From assembly GCF_000340215.1 (NCBI RefSeq), contig NW_006921557.1, forward strand, positions 62,001 to 126,000: DNA of 64,000 bases, written 5' to 3'. Positions within the stretch are counted from its first letter, which is position 1. Every line of letters begins with the position of its first letter. Below are positions 11,960 through 25,062 of this stretch, in pieces. This stretch comes from Pseudocercospora fijiensis CIRAD86. Its lineage: Eukaryota; Ascomycota; Dothideomycetes; Mycosphaerellales; Mycosphaerellaceae. The notes under the pieces are model-generated. The model searched no databases and was not told the origin of the DNA. It saw nothing but the letters and a program-made list of their open reading frames with translations. A program made the position numbers and the translations under genes.

Positions 11960-13590
11960 TCTAAGAACATTACCTTTAAGTAGCGTCGGGTTCTCTTCCT
12001 CTATCGATACTTTACGTAGAGTAGCCGTACCCTCTTCTATTACTAGTAGCTCGCGTTCCTTCGCTATACTTAGTCGCTATAGTACGACGAGCGTAATATC
12101 GTTATCGTACGCCTCCTCCCCCTCTAGAAGTTCGATTAGAGTTATATCTACTATATCGTTCGCTAGGTAGGCGATGCTATAGCGCTACTAATATATAATC
12201 GTTCCTAAGACTTTAACGTTACCTTCGAGGTTAAATGCCCCGATTCCGATCTTATACTCTATCTCGCTATATAGTAGTTTAAGGTTATAGCGAAGCGCCT
12301 TAATATCCGCTATCGTAACGTTAAAGTCCGGTAGATAGTAATAAACTAAGAAGCGATACTATATCGATAGCTAAGTTTTCTTATCGAGTCTATACCGAGT
12401 ATAACGCTTAAGGCTAAATATACCTTTATTCTTATTACTTAGATCGGTAACAATCTAATATAAACACTAGTACTTCCTATAATCCGGCGACCGTAGCTAC
12501 GCCGCGCGAGAAACTAGAACATTATATATAAAACCGCTATATATAAGTGCGACCGATATTAAGCAAAATCTAGCATATACCGCTAATCTATCCGCACTTT
12601 GCTATATGTCTTTTAACTACCGCCGATCCTTATCTCGTATATCCTAGAGTCTAGAACGTAAGGTCTATATAAACCGGAAATATACGAGGGCGACGTCGTA
12701 GAGTCGTAGAGGTACTAACGCCGAGCTACGATACCCGAAGAATGCATTATAATAACTTAAGTAGAGGTTGTCTACTAGGTACTTAACGAATAGCAATTAG
12801 TTATATATAGATCGCGACTACTACCTTAGTATACTCTCTAAGCTTAAGTTAATATATTCGTCGAGCCTCCTTTAACTACGTTCTCTATCGTATAGGTAAA
12901 GGTTATTCCCGAGACTATATAGCGGTCTAAATGCGGCTAATAATTGTACTATCGTGCTAGGCCTACTATTATTATAGCTACTCGTATTAATTAATACCTT
13001 ATAAGACGTCTCCTATAGTATATTCTCGGGCGTCGGCGCTAGCCGCTAAGGATAATAAGGTAGTAAGCAACTACGCTATATAATCGAGAGTATACGGATA
13101 TATATCGTTAAACTCTATACCGGCAATAACGAGAAGTAGCGTTTGCGCTTCTTAATAGGTAAAGGAGGATCCGACTTCGTCTTAATTACGACCTCGCTAA
13201 ACCGGAGACTAGGCCGTATACTCGCTATTGCTATCCGAACCGCTTCGTCGCCGTAGTTAGTAAGTATAGGTATATATAATAAGGGTCGCAATTCGGGACT
13301 ACCGTTAATATAGAGAGCGACTAGGACCGCCGTATATATCTAATCCTACGCGATAGTTCGAGTCTAACTATCGATACCGAATCCCGCCGGCTAGCGCTTA
13401 TATTGTATCTACTACTCCCTATCTATACTATAGTTATAAGCAACTTAGACTTTATAGTCTCTATGCCTAACGTTTACTAGGTAGCGTAGGATTTAATCCT
13501 TTAGCTCGATCGATAGTTCGGAGAATAATATCCTCGCCTTAATTAGATAGTAGTATAAGGTTGTTATAGTAAGTAGCAATAATAAGCGTT
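11960..13590 (-). pseudogene. Minus-strand gene relic, unknown function
   Basis: The minus strand gives long protein-like stretches interrupted only by TAG/TAA, for example around 13081-13320 (a basic PIKKRKRY patch that could be a nuclear localisation signal) and 12001-12360 (segments such as FNVTIADIKALRYNLKLLYS and LEGNVKVLGTIIY). The plus strand of the same bases is not protein-like. I see one likely frame change near 12540, which may be an intron or an indel. No known domain is recognised. Family I palindromes lie just upstream of its N-terminal end (13597-13621 and 13849-13872). Confidence 0.5.
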
Positions 13591-13596
13591 TAATAG

Positions 13597-13872
13597 AACT
13601 TTAGGTACGCACCTAAAATTTCCTTACGTTATACCTTATATAACCTTATATAACCTTATAGGCTATTACCTAATACTAGTACGGGTAAGCGTTTAAAGCA
13701 AATATCGCTATTAGACGCGGGATATACCGCTAGCGGCAAATACGTAGTCCGTACGTAATACAACTTTTCTTCTTTTATAAACCTACTCCCTTTTCTTAAC
13801 TTAAATATTAACATTAACCTTCCGTAGTACTTACTATTACTAGTACTAGAATAGGTATATACCTAAAGTTTC
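13597..13872. repeat. Two single family I palindromes between divergent genes
   Basis: 13597-13621 (AACTTTAGGTACGCACCTAA) and 13849-13872 (AATAGGTATATACCTAAAG). They lie in the interval between the minus-strand relic and the SNF2-like gene starting at 13943, where both promoters would be expected. Confidence 0.75.
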
Positions 13873-13942
13873 TTTAAAAACACTAATAGTTAAACTATTT
13901 TCGAAAGAAATATATTACTATAATCGCGAAAAAACTATAGCT

Positions 13943-16263
13943 ATAAGTTCCCTACTTATCCCTAGCGCGCGTAAGCGCAAATTAGGTACTAGTCCGCTAA
14001 GCGATCCGCCCTAAACCCCGACGTCTACTACTAAGAAGTAGTATACCCTACTACTTAGCCTCGGCGATCCTTCCCCGAAAGAATCGCTATTAAAGAAGGC
14101 TAAGACCGCTAATACGCCTAAGAAGTTAACTAAAGCTAAGTAGGACAAGACTATCGGTATAGAGATAGACTAAGATAAGCTTAACCTAGCCGAGTAGAGG
14201 TTTAAGGAAGGTCGCGTTAATAGCTTTAAGGCTATTATAGACAAGACCCGCGGCGCGGTAACGGCCCTATCCTATAGTTAAGGTATCTATATAGCCGCCT
14301 ACTCCTCTAGATCTATTAAGAACGAGACTACCGTAGGAGCTATAGAGATCCTAGTCGGCGACTAGTTCGTACGTATAATAACGAAGCTCGAGCTAGCGTT
14401 TAAGTATTTCTACTTATATCGCGTCGTAAGTATAATAGGCCTAAGTATACCCCCTTTTTTTATTCTTTTTTTCCTTTACCGTTACATCGATTCTACTTAA
14501 AAGATAAAACTTTAGGTGTATACCTATTCTGCGCGTTAAATAGGTACGTACCTAAAGTTTCCTTAAAACACTACGATTTAGGTATACGCCTTAAGTTAAC
14601 TCTAAAGATAAAACTTTAGGTATACACCTATTCTACGTATTAAATAGGTACGTACCTAAAGTTTCTTCGAAGGTTTATAATTTAGGTATACGCCTAAAGT
14701 TTCTATATTCTTAATTCTCTTCTTTAGAATAGTACTAAGTTATTATAGCGAACATTTAGTAAATACGAGAGCGCGTCGGCTAAGTACGCTAGACCCCTAG
14801 CGGGCATTCGCCGTAAGGCTAGACCGACTAAGCGTAAGGGCAAACAGCCCGTTTTATTAGAATATATTAGCGATAGCGAAGACGCCTAAGGTTTAGACGA
14901 TATAGTAGAGTAAGACCCTAATAAAGACGTCGATAAGATAGATATCGACGAGAAAGATAACAGTAACTAGTAGAGCTACTAACTCTAGCTTACGCCGAAT
15001 AAGATCCTTAAGACTATCTCTAGCTTTACTAAAGGCTAGATTAAGATTAAGAGTATAATCGCGGAGGACAACGACGTCGTAGATCGCGCCCTTTCTAGCC
15101 CGCGCTATCCCGATACCGTTAAGGGCAACCTAAAGCGTATAGCCTTTGTCTATATCCGCGCCGTATAGAAGATAAAGGTTATTCTAGACTCCCTCGATCC
15201 TATAATCAATCGGCTAGATCTAGCGTATATTCCTACGTTCTTCGTAGGTACTCCTACTACGCTTTATAGACCTACTCTCTAGCTAGTCTACCTAGTCCTA
15301 GAGCTAGATATTTGCGGAGAAGACCTCTATCGAGGACTACTACTCTTATACCTATATAATAAGATAAAGAATAAGAACAATAATAATAACGCGGTTAACC
15401 TATTACTCGAGCCGATAAAGATCTCCCGCGTCGCTACTACTACTACCCTAGTCTATATTAACCCAAAAGCTAGCCGAGTAAATACTAAGGAGTAGGACGA
15501 GTATATAGGTAATATTATAGAGTAGTTGCTAGACCTCGCTAAGAAGGGTCTCTACGATAGATCTACTACTACGGAAATACGGCGTATATAAGCTAATACC
15601 GACCCGAATACTACGCTTAAGACCTTCGACATTTTATCTAAGCGCGGTAATATAAATCTAGGGACTAGCCTACGCCTAGATAACTTTACTAATAACGAGG
15701 CGCGCATTACCTATATTAACAATATTATTAACACTACCGGTAGCGTACGTCTATATCTATAGCTATTTAGCGATCCTACTAAGATCGAGCGCCTAGGGTT
15801 TAATACCGTAATACCTAAGGTTAACGTAAGCGACGTATAAGCCTTTTAATAGCGGTACGCCGAAGATACTAATAATAAGCGTACTAGCGCCTATAATACC
15901 GATAGTACCCTAGTTATCGATAGTAAGATATTTGCGCTTATTAACTCCGCTATAAACTAGAAGAGCGCTAAGGCACTTACGTTCGAGGACGCCTACGCTA
16001 CGCTCGGCGTTATACCCGAAACGTTAAGCGTACTAGACGGCTTTACTAAGTTAGGATTTAAGGCTATATACTACGGGCTAAGCTTATAGCCTTAGTAGGT
16101 ATCTAGTACTACGTACCTTAAGCGTATAATACTCTCTTTCGCTCGGTTCGCTATTATAGGCGACGACGTTAGCCTCGGTAAGACTATTTAGGTCCTCGTA
16201 ACGATCTACGAAATAGCGAAAGAGACTATCCGCTAGATTAAGGTCTACGATAGTAAGTTTTCC
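13943..16263 (+). pseudogene. SNF2-like ATPase gene, N-terminal part, cut off where the TLH element begins
   Basis: The likely start is ATA 13943 (a RIP-altered ATG). Exon 1 runs to 14425 and contains basic patches (ARKRK, KKAKTANTPKKLTKAK). A 323-bp intron (14426-14748) follows at a codon boundary, and exon 2 then reads without frameshift to 16263. Near 16155-16190 the frame gives IGDDVSLGKTIQVL, matching the DxGxGKT nucleotide-binding loop of SNF2-family ATPases with one Gly to Ser change. SNF2 ATPases remodel chromatin or move along DNA. The gene stops exactly where the TLH element begins (16264), so the remaining ATPase motifs are missing. I did not find the missing 3' part beyond the TLH element. 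Linker regions are rich in Asn, Asp and Lys. Confidence 0.7.
14426..14748 (+). repeat. Intron carrying two tandem family I hairpins
   Basis: The donor is GTAAGT at 14426 and the acceptor TAG at 14746-14748; removing it joins two coding stretches in phase 0. Inside are two hairpins, 14507-14560 and 14611-14664. Each has 22-bp arms (AAACTTTAGGT...ACCTATT) around a 10-bp loop, and they are embedded in a roughly 104-bp direct repeat. A further single palindrome lies at 14682-14703. Confidence 0.75.
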
Positions 16264-16706
16264 CTAGATCCTAGAGCTAAACATTCTAGTATTACAATGT
16301 TCGAGCACATAGCGCAGGCGCGGCCGTGCGTCCTCTAAACACTAAACAGGGACATTAGAATGTTTGCACTAAAACGTTTGCTTTCTATTAGTAGACCTCG
16401 CCTACGGCCGCAGAATTCGCCCGTAGCCGTTTCTTCTCGTTGCCCCTAAGAGTCGGTTATATGCCTACGTATTGTTTATATACGACTCCCTTTACGTCGC
16501 TCCTACGTAAAGTTTAGACAATCTACCTTCGCGTCCTAAGTCTCGCTAATCTATCCTAGCGTAAACATAGCTACTAGATAATCTATTCTTTTTATTAGCA
16601 GCTTGTTACTTTATACTATTACCTTACTGTTATAGCAGATTACTAGCCCCTTTATTGTATACAAGTATAGGTTTCTTCTTTATAAGCACAACGCGCGTCT
16701 AATAGA

Positions 16707-17828
16707 GATGTCTCGACCCGACTTAATCTTATTACCCCCGCGTAGTGTAAAGATTTCCTCGTAGTATAGAAACTAACCGACGAGAACGTAATAGCTCTTA
16801 AAGTCCTACGCGGACCTAACGAACCTAGAACTACGAAGGCAGACACACTTAGGCGTATATTCGAACAGATCGGTAATTCTATTAAGAGTAACTCGGTTAG
16901 GGCGACTATACTCTAGCGGTACGCTCTATAGTACAAGATCTAGGAGACTAGTACTAATCCTTTACTCCGTATATCCTAAGCCTTCGTTCGAAGCCTCGAC
17001 TAGTACGGCCTAATCTATTGCGCCGTCGTCCTCGGAACATCTATAGACGCCTCCCGCCGAGTAAGCAACTATATTATCGAAGCCGCCTAGGGCGAAGATT
17101 AGTTTACTTAAGCCTCGGAGCTTGTCCGGCTTCCGTTTAGCGCTCTACTTTTAGTACCTAAACGCATTCTCGCCGACATTATAGCTACTACTCGGATTGG
17201 ACTTAGTCTCGAAGAAGCCTATCGCTTCTAGACACAAGGTAAACGGAAGAGGCTCGCGGAAGCCTAGAATAGTCGCGTCAATAAGAGGAAGAGCGCTCTT
17301 TACGATTTTATTACCGGTAGTAACATTACCGCTATAAGAGACGCTTATAAACCGAAACCTAGCAAGGAACGTACGATGCAGGCCTACCTACCTAACATTC
17401 CTAAAGACTATATCGTTCTCTAAGGCTTTAAGACGGGGCGCAATTTACTAGCGCCGAAAAAACACCTATTACGCGCCTTACGCAAAAAACATCTAAGGAA
17501 ACCTAGGGTTAAAGCGGGTAGTAATACACTAGTACTAGATTTATAGCTAGAAGACGATAGCGTAGAACCCAATATGCCGGCATTAGACGACGAAGGAGGG
17601 AAAGGTACCTAGGACAATTCTCTTAACGTAGACGGAGATACGGCTTCTAATTTTCTTAATATATGCGATAGATTAGAGCTCCGTTTACAATGTCGCCGGC
17701 TTAGCCGTAGAGAAGGGATAGAAGCCTACTATACCTACTGCCGCAAATAGTAGATAGACTTTACCTATACTTTGCTACCGAATATTAGAGAGCGTCTCGC
17801 TGCGTTAGGCCGGCTACCGTATATATAA
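16707..17828 (+). pseudogene. Unknown ORF of the TLH element (copy A)
   Basis: A single frame of about 373 codons ends at TAA 17826-17828 and is broken only by RIP-type stops. The true N-terminus is unclear because no in-frame ATG remains near 16707. The protein is basic, with KRKRLAEA and RKKHLRKPRVKAG segments, and has an acidic Asp/Glu stretch near residues 275-310. The same frame is preserved in copy B (61176-62297). I recognise no domain. Its constant position before the TLH gene suggests that the two belong to one unit. An ATG ORF on the opposite strand (16652-16846) is a shadow. Confidence 0.55.
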
Positions 17829-17885
17829 ACTTCAATTACTCCGTTCCTACTACGTACCGTCCCTATACCTAATATATATAAATGC

Positions 17886-17943
17886 TAACTAGTTTGCTAT
17901 ATAGCGAAAGATCTACCCGTTTTCTAGCTAGCAAAGTAGTCTG
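17886..17943. repeat. Family II palindrome pair between the two TLH-element ORFs
   Basis: Two diverged copies of the TTTGCCGGCCGGCAAA-type palindrome (TTTGCTATATAGCGAAA and TTTTCTAGCTAGCAAA), about 20 bp apart. The pair is conserved at the same place in copy B (near 62355-62412). Confidence 0.75.
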
Positions 17944-18340
17944 CATCTTGCACCTTTTACTTAATCTTACGACCGCCTCGCTTAGAAGCCCGTAACCTAT
18001 ACGTATATAGCTCCCTACTATCCCGAGGCGGAATGGCTCGTAGCTATATGCTATCTATTCTAACCGCCTACCCGGATTTCTAACTAGTTTACACCTACGC
18101 TATACTAAGTTATATTCTATACGACCTTCGCCTTATTATCTTCCTATATACTATTTATAGTAGATACGGCCTATACAGAGATGCTATTAAGGTTTAGGTT
18201 GGACAATCCGCGCCTTAACTACTTTAGTCTATAAAGGAGGCGATAGATATACGTCCGTTAATACGCTCTCGCGATTGATATATTATTACGATCGAGATTA
18301 TTAGGGTTATAAGAACTACTCCTAACACCTAGGGACCTAT

Positions 18341-21300
18341 ATGCCGGAAAGACACCGTTTCGAGGATTACTTCTATTATCTTCCTTAATATCGCATTATT
18401 AAGTGCGTAACTTGCCGATACGCCGTACCCCCTTACTATTTTTACGCTTACCTTAGCCGCTAATACCGACATACTATTCCTATTACTATCCGTCGCCTTC
18501 TTATCGAAGAATTCAAGCCGTTCCCCGATGTTACTATAATACCCGACTAGGTAATTTGGCCCTAGCTAACCGATAATTAAGCCCCGGAGTTCCCGCTCTA
18601 CTTCGATTGTTTCCGATATACTACTATCGACGAATAGGGCGAACAATATACGGCTGTCTTTTACTCGCGTACCTCGATATAAGAGCATTATAAAACGCGA
18701 CATAAGTAGACTAATACCTAGACTCGGGGCGGTAGTAGAAAAGCCCGCCTATAAGAGACACCTAATCGCCTATAGGAGAGTAATGTCTACGTATAGCAAT
18801 TCTTCTACCCTAAAGCTAGGTATAAACCCGGATAGAATCGCCTATTCTAGGTCTGTCGTCGCGCTTATATAGTGCCTATTCCCTCCTTATTATATAACGA
18901 CTAGTTTGCGTCTGCCCTAATTAAAGCCTAGGCCGATATCTAGGAGAAACTAGACGAGGATCGAAATGTCGTTTACGATAGCTTAGCCTACGTATCTGCC
19001 CTCCCCCCCTAGATTTAGCAACTCTTTATCGACCTTTACGTCGTTTTACTCTATAAAGACGAAATATAGGCCGCTATCCGCCTCCCTAAAGAAGATAATA
19101 AGCCCTATATCGTAGAAGTTATCGCTATCGCTCGCCGAGCGTTCTCTTATACGATAAGGCATTATAGCGAAAGTAGCCCCTATTTTAACCTTACTAATTC
19201 CCGCAAGTAAGCCCTCGCTAACTTTTATAATATAATATAGAAGTCCGACTATTATAAACATTTTCGCTTTCGGCGCTATAAGACCCGCTCGAGCGAACTT
19301 AAATACGCCGACGCTATACTATACGCGCTAGTATATTTTATTCGTTATATCTCCCCTAAAGTTCTATTTTTCCCTTCTATAATGTCGCCTACCGATAAAC
19401 TTAACGACGACGTCGATGCCGAAGTCGCTAGTTAAGTAAGCGATAAAGTCGACGAAAAAGTCGACTATAGCCCCGCCTAAGTAACGCCGACCGACGAACA
19501 GCGCGAACTCTAGAATAAACTTAGCGACCGCGTCCGAAGCGGTATTACCGAGACGGAAGAACTAGAACTATATCCTCTTATTTCCTAGTTATTACTCTCC
19601 CTATTCTAGTACCTAATTAGTAGTCGTCGGTTCTGCTCCCTACTCCTTAGCTACTTCGCCCTTTATACGGTATAACCGTATTCGGGCGTATAGCGGGAGC
19701 CGAACGACTTTAATTACTATCTCTCCGCTATTGTTTAAATAGGGCAACTCCTCGTATTTAACTACTCCTAGCGTTATAACTAGGGCTTCGACCGCGACGA
19801 CGAAGTTTTAGAGGCTATTAAGTATAAGATAGAGTTACTCTTTACGCGAGAGACTACTATCCGAGAAATTGTCCGCTAGCGCAGTACCCTCTTCGCCTTT
19901 ACTAGCAACTATATGTCGACTAATTAGGCTATCTAGGCCGCCGACGGTAAATCCGTTTAATTTAGGGACGTCGTACTACGAGTTATAGACCTAACTACCC
20001 TACTCGAGTATTGCTATCGATAGGCGTATAAGATCCTACGGCGCGACCTCCTTTTCGGACTCCCGTATAACTCTATCCCCCTTACCGACCTTTATAACCG
20101 CCCCGAAGAAACTACCGTCTACTTTAGCTTCCTCTAGGACAAGCGCAATACTACTATCGTTAACCTAGCTCGGACGTTCGTTATTAACGCTATCGCTAGT
20201 AATCCGGCTCTATTATATTTATACTTAGAGGCCGGTTTAGATACACTCCGCCTTAGCTCGGTAGTCGGCGCGTATAAGTATTGCGTCTAAGAGTTCCTTT
20301 AGCTACTTAGCGTCCTTATATTTATTAGTAGCGGTTAGCCCGCCCGCGAACCCGAATTCTTCTCGGCGATATAGCGTAATACTTAGTCGGTCCGCTCTAT
20401 TACTATCCGAGATAGATGCGTTATAATTTACCTAACCTATACTAAGCTCCGCTAGAAGCTAAACAATAAACAAAACGTCCGCTTCCTATTTAAGCTCGGC
20501 CGCCTACTTGTCGATTACCTTATATATATTTAACTATTTCGCGAGCTCTACTAGTATTAATCTAACCCCGGGTAGGTGCTTAGTCCTTTCCTCTAGTCTA
20601 AGGACAACCTCGTCTAGTCGGACAATACTATAACCCGATACCTTCGTCGATAGACCGTAGCCGCTAGCCTGCCCGCCTTCGGTATTAGCGAGTAGCGTTA
20701 CTTCTCCGTCGCTATCGTTAAGAAATTCTTTAGTAAGTTCGTAGGCTTCGATTAATCGGACGTAGACGACGAAGACGACGAGGTCGACGATATAGAGGCA
20801 GCTATAGCTAGGTAGCGCAACTATAGTCTCTATACCGCTAACATTTTATATACTAACGCTAATCTATTCGCCGCGTCGTCTAACTTATAAGATAGCTTAA
20901 TCTAAGGCGGGTACCGCGCGTCTCGTATCTAGTCGAACTTCCTCTAGCTTCCTACCGCTATTGCTCGCTACTAGGGGACCTAGCCGTCGCTAGGTAGCTC
21001 TATTAGCAACCTCTTAGTACTCGAGAATAGTAGTCTCGCTCCCGTCTTTACCCTCGATAAAGCCCTATAGTACGCGCGCGAAATTATATAAAACCCGCGG
21101 CTATAGTAGAAGAGCGAGGGTTAAGCGACCGCTATACGATAGATCCTCTCCCTCGAGGCCCGACTACTCGTCGTCCTCGGCACTAGCGCCGGCAAGAGTC
21201 TCCTCTTTATAGTTCCTTACTATATAAAAGGTACGTAGACTACCGTACTTATCCTTCCTCTAGTTGCTCTACGAGTTAATATACTTACCCGACTTAAAGC

Positions 21301-23290
21301 CGCTAAAGTGTCCTACGTAGTATAGTAACTAGGAATAGAGCGCCCCGCTTCCCTTGTCCTAGTTAGCGCTAAGGCCGCCTACTCTACCTAATTTATTATA
21401 TATATACGGCGTCTCGGGGTCTAGAACTAGCTCGATCGTATCTTCGTCGACGAGTGCTATTTAACCGTAACCGCGTTGCCGTACCGCTCTATCTTTCGCT
21501 AATTTAGCTATCTCGGGTCGATTAGTGCCTAGGTCGTCTACCTAACCGCTACTCTGCTACTATTAATAGAACCTAAATTCCTATAGCGTAACGTTATCGC
21601 CTAGCCTATAATAGTACGGCGGAGTACTAATCGCGCTAATATTACATATCGTATTTCCTTATACTAGTAGGCATAGTTACTACTTATAGCCGTACGACTT
21701 ATTAGGAAGCAACCTAGGGCGAGTATATTCGTACCTAGCGATCGCGTCCTAGTATTCGTATATAGTCTCGACTACGCCGAGTAGCTAGCGAGGGAAATTG
21801 ATTGCCCGTACTTTACTACCGCTAGTAGAACTACTAGCGAGAAAGAACAGCTACTCGACGCCTAGCTTAATAGCACCGATAATCTATTTCTTATCGCTAC
21901 TCCTACGCTCGGCGAAGGATTCGACGCACTACGTATCCGGGTTGTTATCTACGTCGGCCTCCTACCCTTACTAATATTATTCGTATAATAGTCCGGTCGC
22001 GCTAGGCGAGATAGAAAGCTAGTACTATCTTACCTCCTACTGCTAACCGAACTAACTATACTAGTAATAGTCGACTAGAGTAAGCTTAGCTTCGATTAAT
22101 ACCCTTACGTAGATAACGTTAGCTATATATAGCAGCGCGAGAGGCAAGCTATATAGCAATATACTCGCGTAGGTAAATGTTTGCGTCTAATTATGTCTAA
22201 TTACCTCGATAGTCCCTAATTCCGCTTAACGTATATATCTAACCTAGACGATAGTAACGAGCTCTACTAACGATATATATACCGACTAGTACTACCTCTA
22301 ACCTAGCCCGAAACGCCGTAGGCTTAGGCGATCCGTCGGTAGACCGCCTATTTCTAGCGTATCTAGCAAAACGAAGCTAGTAGTATAATGCAGTTCGACC
22401 GCAACCTCGCCGTTATCTAACAACTATATACTATTTGCCGCTTCGTTAATCCCCGCCTCCCTATATACTAATTCTCTTAATGCCTACGCGCTAACTTCGT
22501 AGTTGCGAAGAAGAGGCAAGCGCTCTAGACTAAGCCGATCGAGAGGTACTATACCTGCTTCTACTACTATTTCCCTTTTACTATATGCTAGGAATATAGT
22601 AAGCAAACACGGAGTTGTTAACGGCTAGACGTTATATAGCTAGTCGCTATCGGCGTGTTCTAGTCGCTATAGATAGGTCCTACTTAGATCCGGGATAAAT
22701 TCTAGCACTAATTTAAAACGCTAGAGGAATACCTCTAGTAGATAACTTAGAGTACTATATAGGATAGAGAAAAGGCTATCTAAGGTATTCGTCTCTGCGC
22801 TATCGCTATTAAGTACGTTCTAGCTAGGAACGTTAAACTAGATCCGGTACCCGCTAATAACTATATAGAGTAGGAATTCTAGACGCTAACTATTTCGCCG
22901 GCCGGAAAAAAAAACAATAATATACCGGTCGTGCTATTCACTTTTCCGTCTAGCGAAATAGTCGGTACGTAGCTATATTATCGCTATATTAACTCGGTAG
23001 TTAGGCGGGAGTAATAGTCTCTAATCTACTAACGATATTATTATACTAGTATCCTTATTAAATTAATAACGCTATAGCGTCGCTACGCTCGTACGCTATA
23101 GTATAAGATATCTACCGACGTTAGAAGTAGAGTATATAACTAAATAGTTATAGCTAGCATTCACCTATATCGCTAGACTGTTTAAGTTAAACACGGATAG
23201 AGCGTAGTTAGTCGAGATCTAAAATATAAACTATCTATAAACCGAACTACTATTACTCGATATATTCTACTCTCTCTATCCTTACCCTAA
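18341..23290 (+). pseudogene. Telomere-linked RecQ-like helicase (copy A)
   Basis: ATG 18341 opens a frame that I can follow to about 23.29 kb (about 1,650 codons) through RIP-type stops without a frameshift. Residues about 25-50 show CVTC followed by a former His-rich stretch, resembling the zinc-binding N-terminus (DUF3505-like) of fungal TLH proteins. Residues about 400-800 match the conserved region before the helicase in fungal TLHs. The RecQ/DEAD core follows: Walker A at 21179-21199 (GTSAGKS, family GTGAGKS), ILPLVALR, and motif II at 21449-21460 (DECY, family DECH). A helicase C-terminal domain comes next, with a segment reading LIATPTLGEGFDALRIRVVI near 21890-21950. Such helicases are thought to act on telomeric DNA. 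Every motif change is CA/TG to TA. A family II palindrome pair at 22885-22963 lies within the frame near the C-terminus. The C-terminal end is uncertain. Confidence 0.85.
22885..22963. repeat. Family II palindrome pair inside the TLH C-terminal frame
   Basis: TTTCGCCGGCCGGAAA and TTTTCCGTCTAGCGAAA, about 30 bp apart. The reading frame continues on both sides, so this is either an in-frame insertion of about 26 codons or an intron whose borders I could not fix. Confidence 0.6.
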
Positions 23291-25062
23291 CCGCCTCCTC
23301 GTCGCCTTTCGCCTACGTCGTATATTAACCTACCGACGACAATGTACTAATAGTATCGTCGCCCTTCGTCGGAGTATTTCCGCCTACAGACTTGTTATCT
23401 CTACTACTATCTCTACGATCTGTTCCTCTAGTACCTCTATACTTAGCTACTTCTTATTTATTGTTCGCCCGTATACTACCTAGCCGGCCGACAAATCTTC
23501 CTCTACGCTCCTCCTCCCGCTTATCCCCTATTTATCGTAGCCTTCGCCTAGTCCGCCTATTCCCCCCCCGTTAACCTCTATTATACCCTTACTTAATCTA
23601 CCTATTACTCTCTCGTTAACTTCTATTATACCCTTACCTACTATTATATTACTACCTACCGGTGTACTATCTACCTAATCGCTAGGCCTATTAACCCGCG
23701 CCTACGTCGCTAACTTATCTAGTCGCTATTCCCCTATTTCTATCCTATAATAGTATATTTCCTATGCAAATAAAAACGCTATATATTCTACGTAATGTAA
23801 CTATTTCTCCTCCGCCGAGAAGCTCGCCTAGTTATACTATAGAAGTAGTAGCGGTCGCTCGTATAACTATCGTCGTATTAATATTCTATCGCAATACTCG
23901 GCTATATTACCGGTCGCTAGCGCCGGCTCGGCATAACTCGCTAACATTTAGTAGTCGGCTATCTCGGCAGTCTTACTCGTATCTACGCGACGGCTAGCTA
24001 TAGAGAGAAGTTTCAGAATAGCGACGTACTCGAGTAGTTTAGTAGGCGAAATCGGATAAAGGTAGGATACGGACAACCTCTAGAACCGACGTCCTCTTAT
24101 ATCTTTCCTCGCTATATATATTAGACTACCTACCGCATCGCTACTTTGTCTATTATTGTAGCCGATCCTACCTTACGTCCTACTAGAACCGTACGTAAAC
24201 TCGATTAAATTTCACCGTACCGCTCGTACCTACGCGTCCGCCTCTGCTTATCGTATACTATTTCTTTTATAATATGCTATTCGCCTACGTACTCTCTCTA
24301 GTATACTCGAATAGCGCGGTTATACCGTATTATATTTCGATCTAGGCGTCGCATTTGAAATCCGCGTATATAAGTTAGGTTTGATTTAATATCTCCTCGT
24401 ACGTCGTCGTATATTATCTATCGTAATCTCTTATATTCCCTCTAGCCCTTGCTATTACTTAGGGGTCGAGCGCTAATACTATAGCTCTCTCGCCTCGTAT
24501 TTATACGTACTATCGACGGCAGCTAATAAAGTGCTGCTTACCCGGGTTATTTCTTACTACCGGTATCTGCTTTATACCTATTATCCTAGCGAGTACGCTA
24601 ATACCCCGACCGATCGACGTGCTAGCTTAGTTTCTATACTATCGCACTAACTATAGGCCTCCTCTAGTAGTTAGGTTAGATCTCGCTAGTAGAGGACATA
24701 CTCGGTTAAGTCGGATTACACCCCGTATAACTTAACGTAGGTATACTTGCTAGACAATCTACCGGTTTTTCCCTATCTCGCGATACCCGTATTGAAATAC
24801 TAGAACCTATCGGTAAAGGAGTCGGCTAGATCGAGTATTATTAGATATAAGCTATTTATAGAGATCTTATACGTTAACCTACTTATATATATAGCATAGT
24901 CGATACTACGCCGTAGTACCGCTAAACATCGCTAGCTACGTATAGGAGGTAAATGTATATAGTTATAGTACTACCCGAATTTCTATATCTAGCACTTCTA
25001 TCGTACGAGACTTAGGCGTTATATAACCTAGGGCTAATCTACTAAACGACGATTAGATACGA
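23291..25062. other. Unresolved region
   Basis: Stretches of 23390-24060 read as protein on the minus strand (for example LLEYVAILKLLSIASRRVDT and KGIIEVNERVIGRLSKGIIE), suggesting a minus-strand relic. I could not join them into one gene or name a family. Plus-strand ATG ORFs at 23392-23574 and 23764-23997 are probably shadows. Confidence 0.35.

Larger units (their letters stand above)
16264..23290 (+). mobile_element. TLH element, copy A
   Basis: Sequence identity with copy B starts sharply at 16264 / 60733 (CTAGATCCTAGAGC) in unrelated surroundings and continues with a constant offset of 44469 for at least 3,268 bp. This shows a duplicated unit with a defined left end. It contains an unknown ORF (16707-17828), a spacer with a palindrome pair, and a TLH helicase gene (from 18341). 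A 10-bp inverted repeat (16279-16288 / 16356-16365) lies near the left end. I could not define the right end or a target duplication. It may be a subtelomeric segmental duplication rather than a self-moving element. Confidence 0.6.

Noticed and set aside
16652..16846. Minus-strand ORF, also seen at 61121-61315
   Set aside because: It lies opposite the better supported plus-strand ORF of the TLH element.
16264..23290. Helitron, Crypton or Starship identity for the TLH element
   Set aside because: I saw no Rep/HUH motif, no tyrosine recombinase (DUF3435) signature and no typical Helitron ends; the helicase fits RecQ/TLH better than Pif1.
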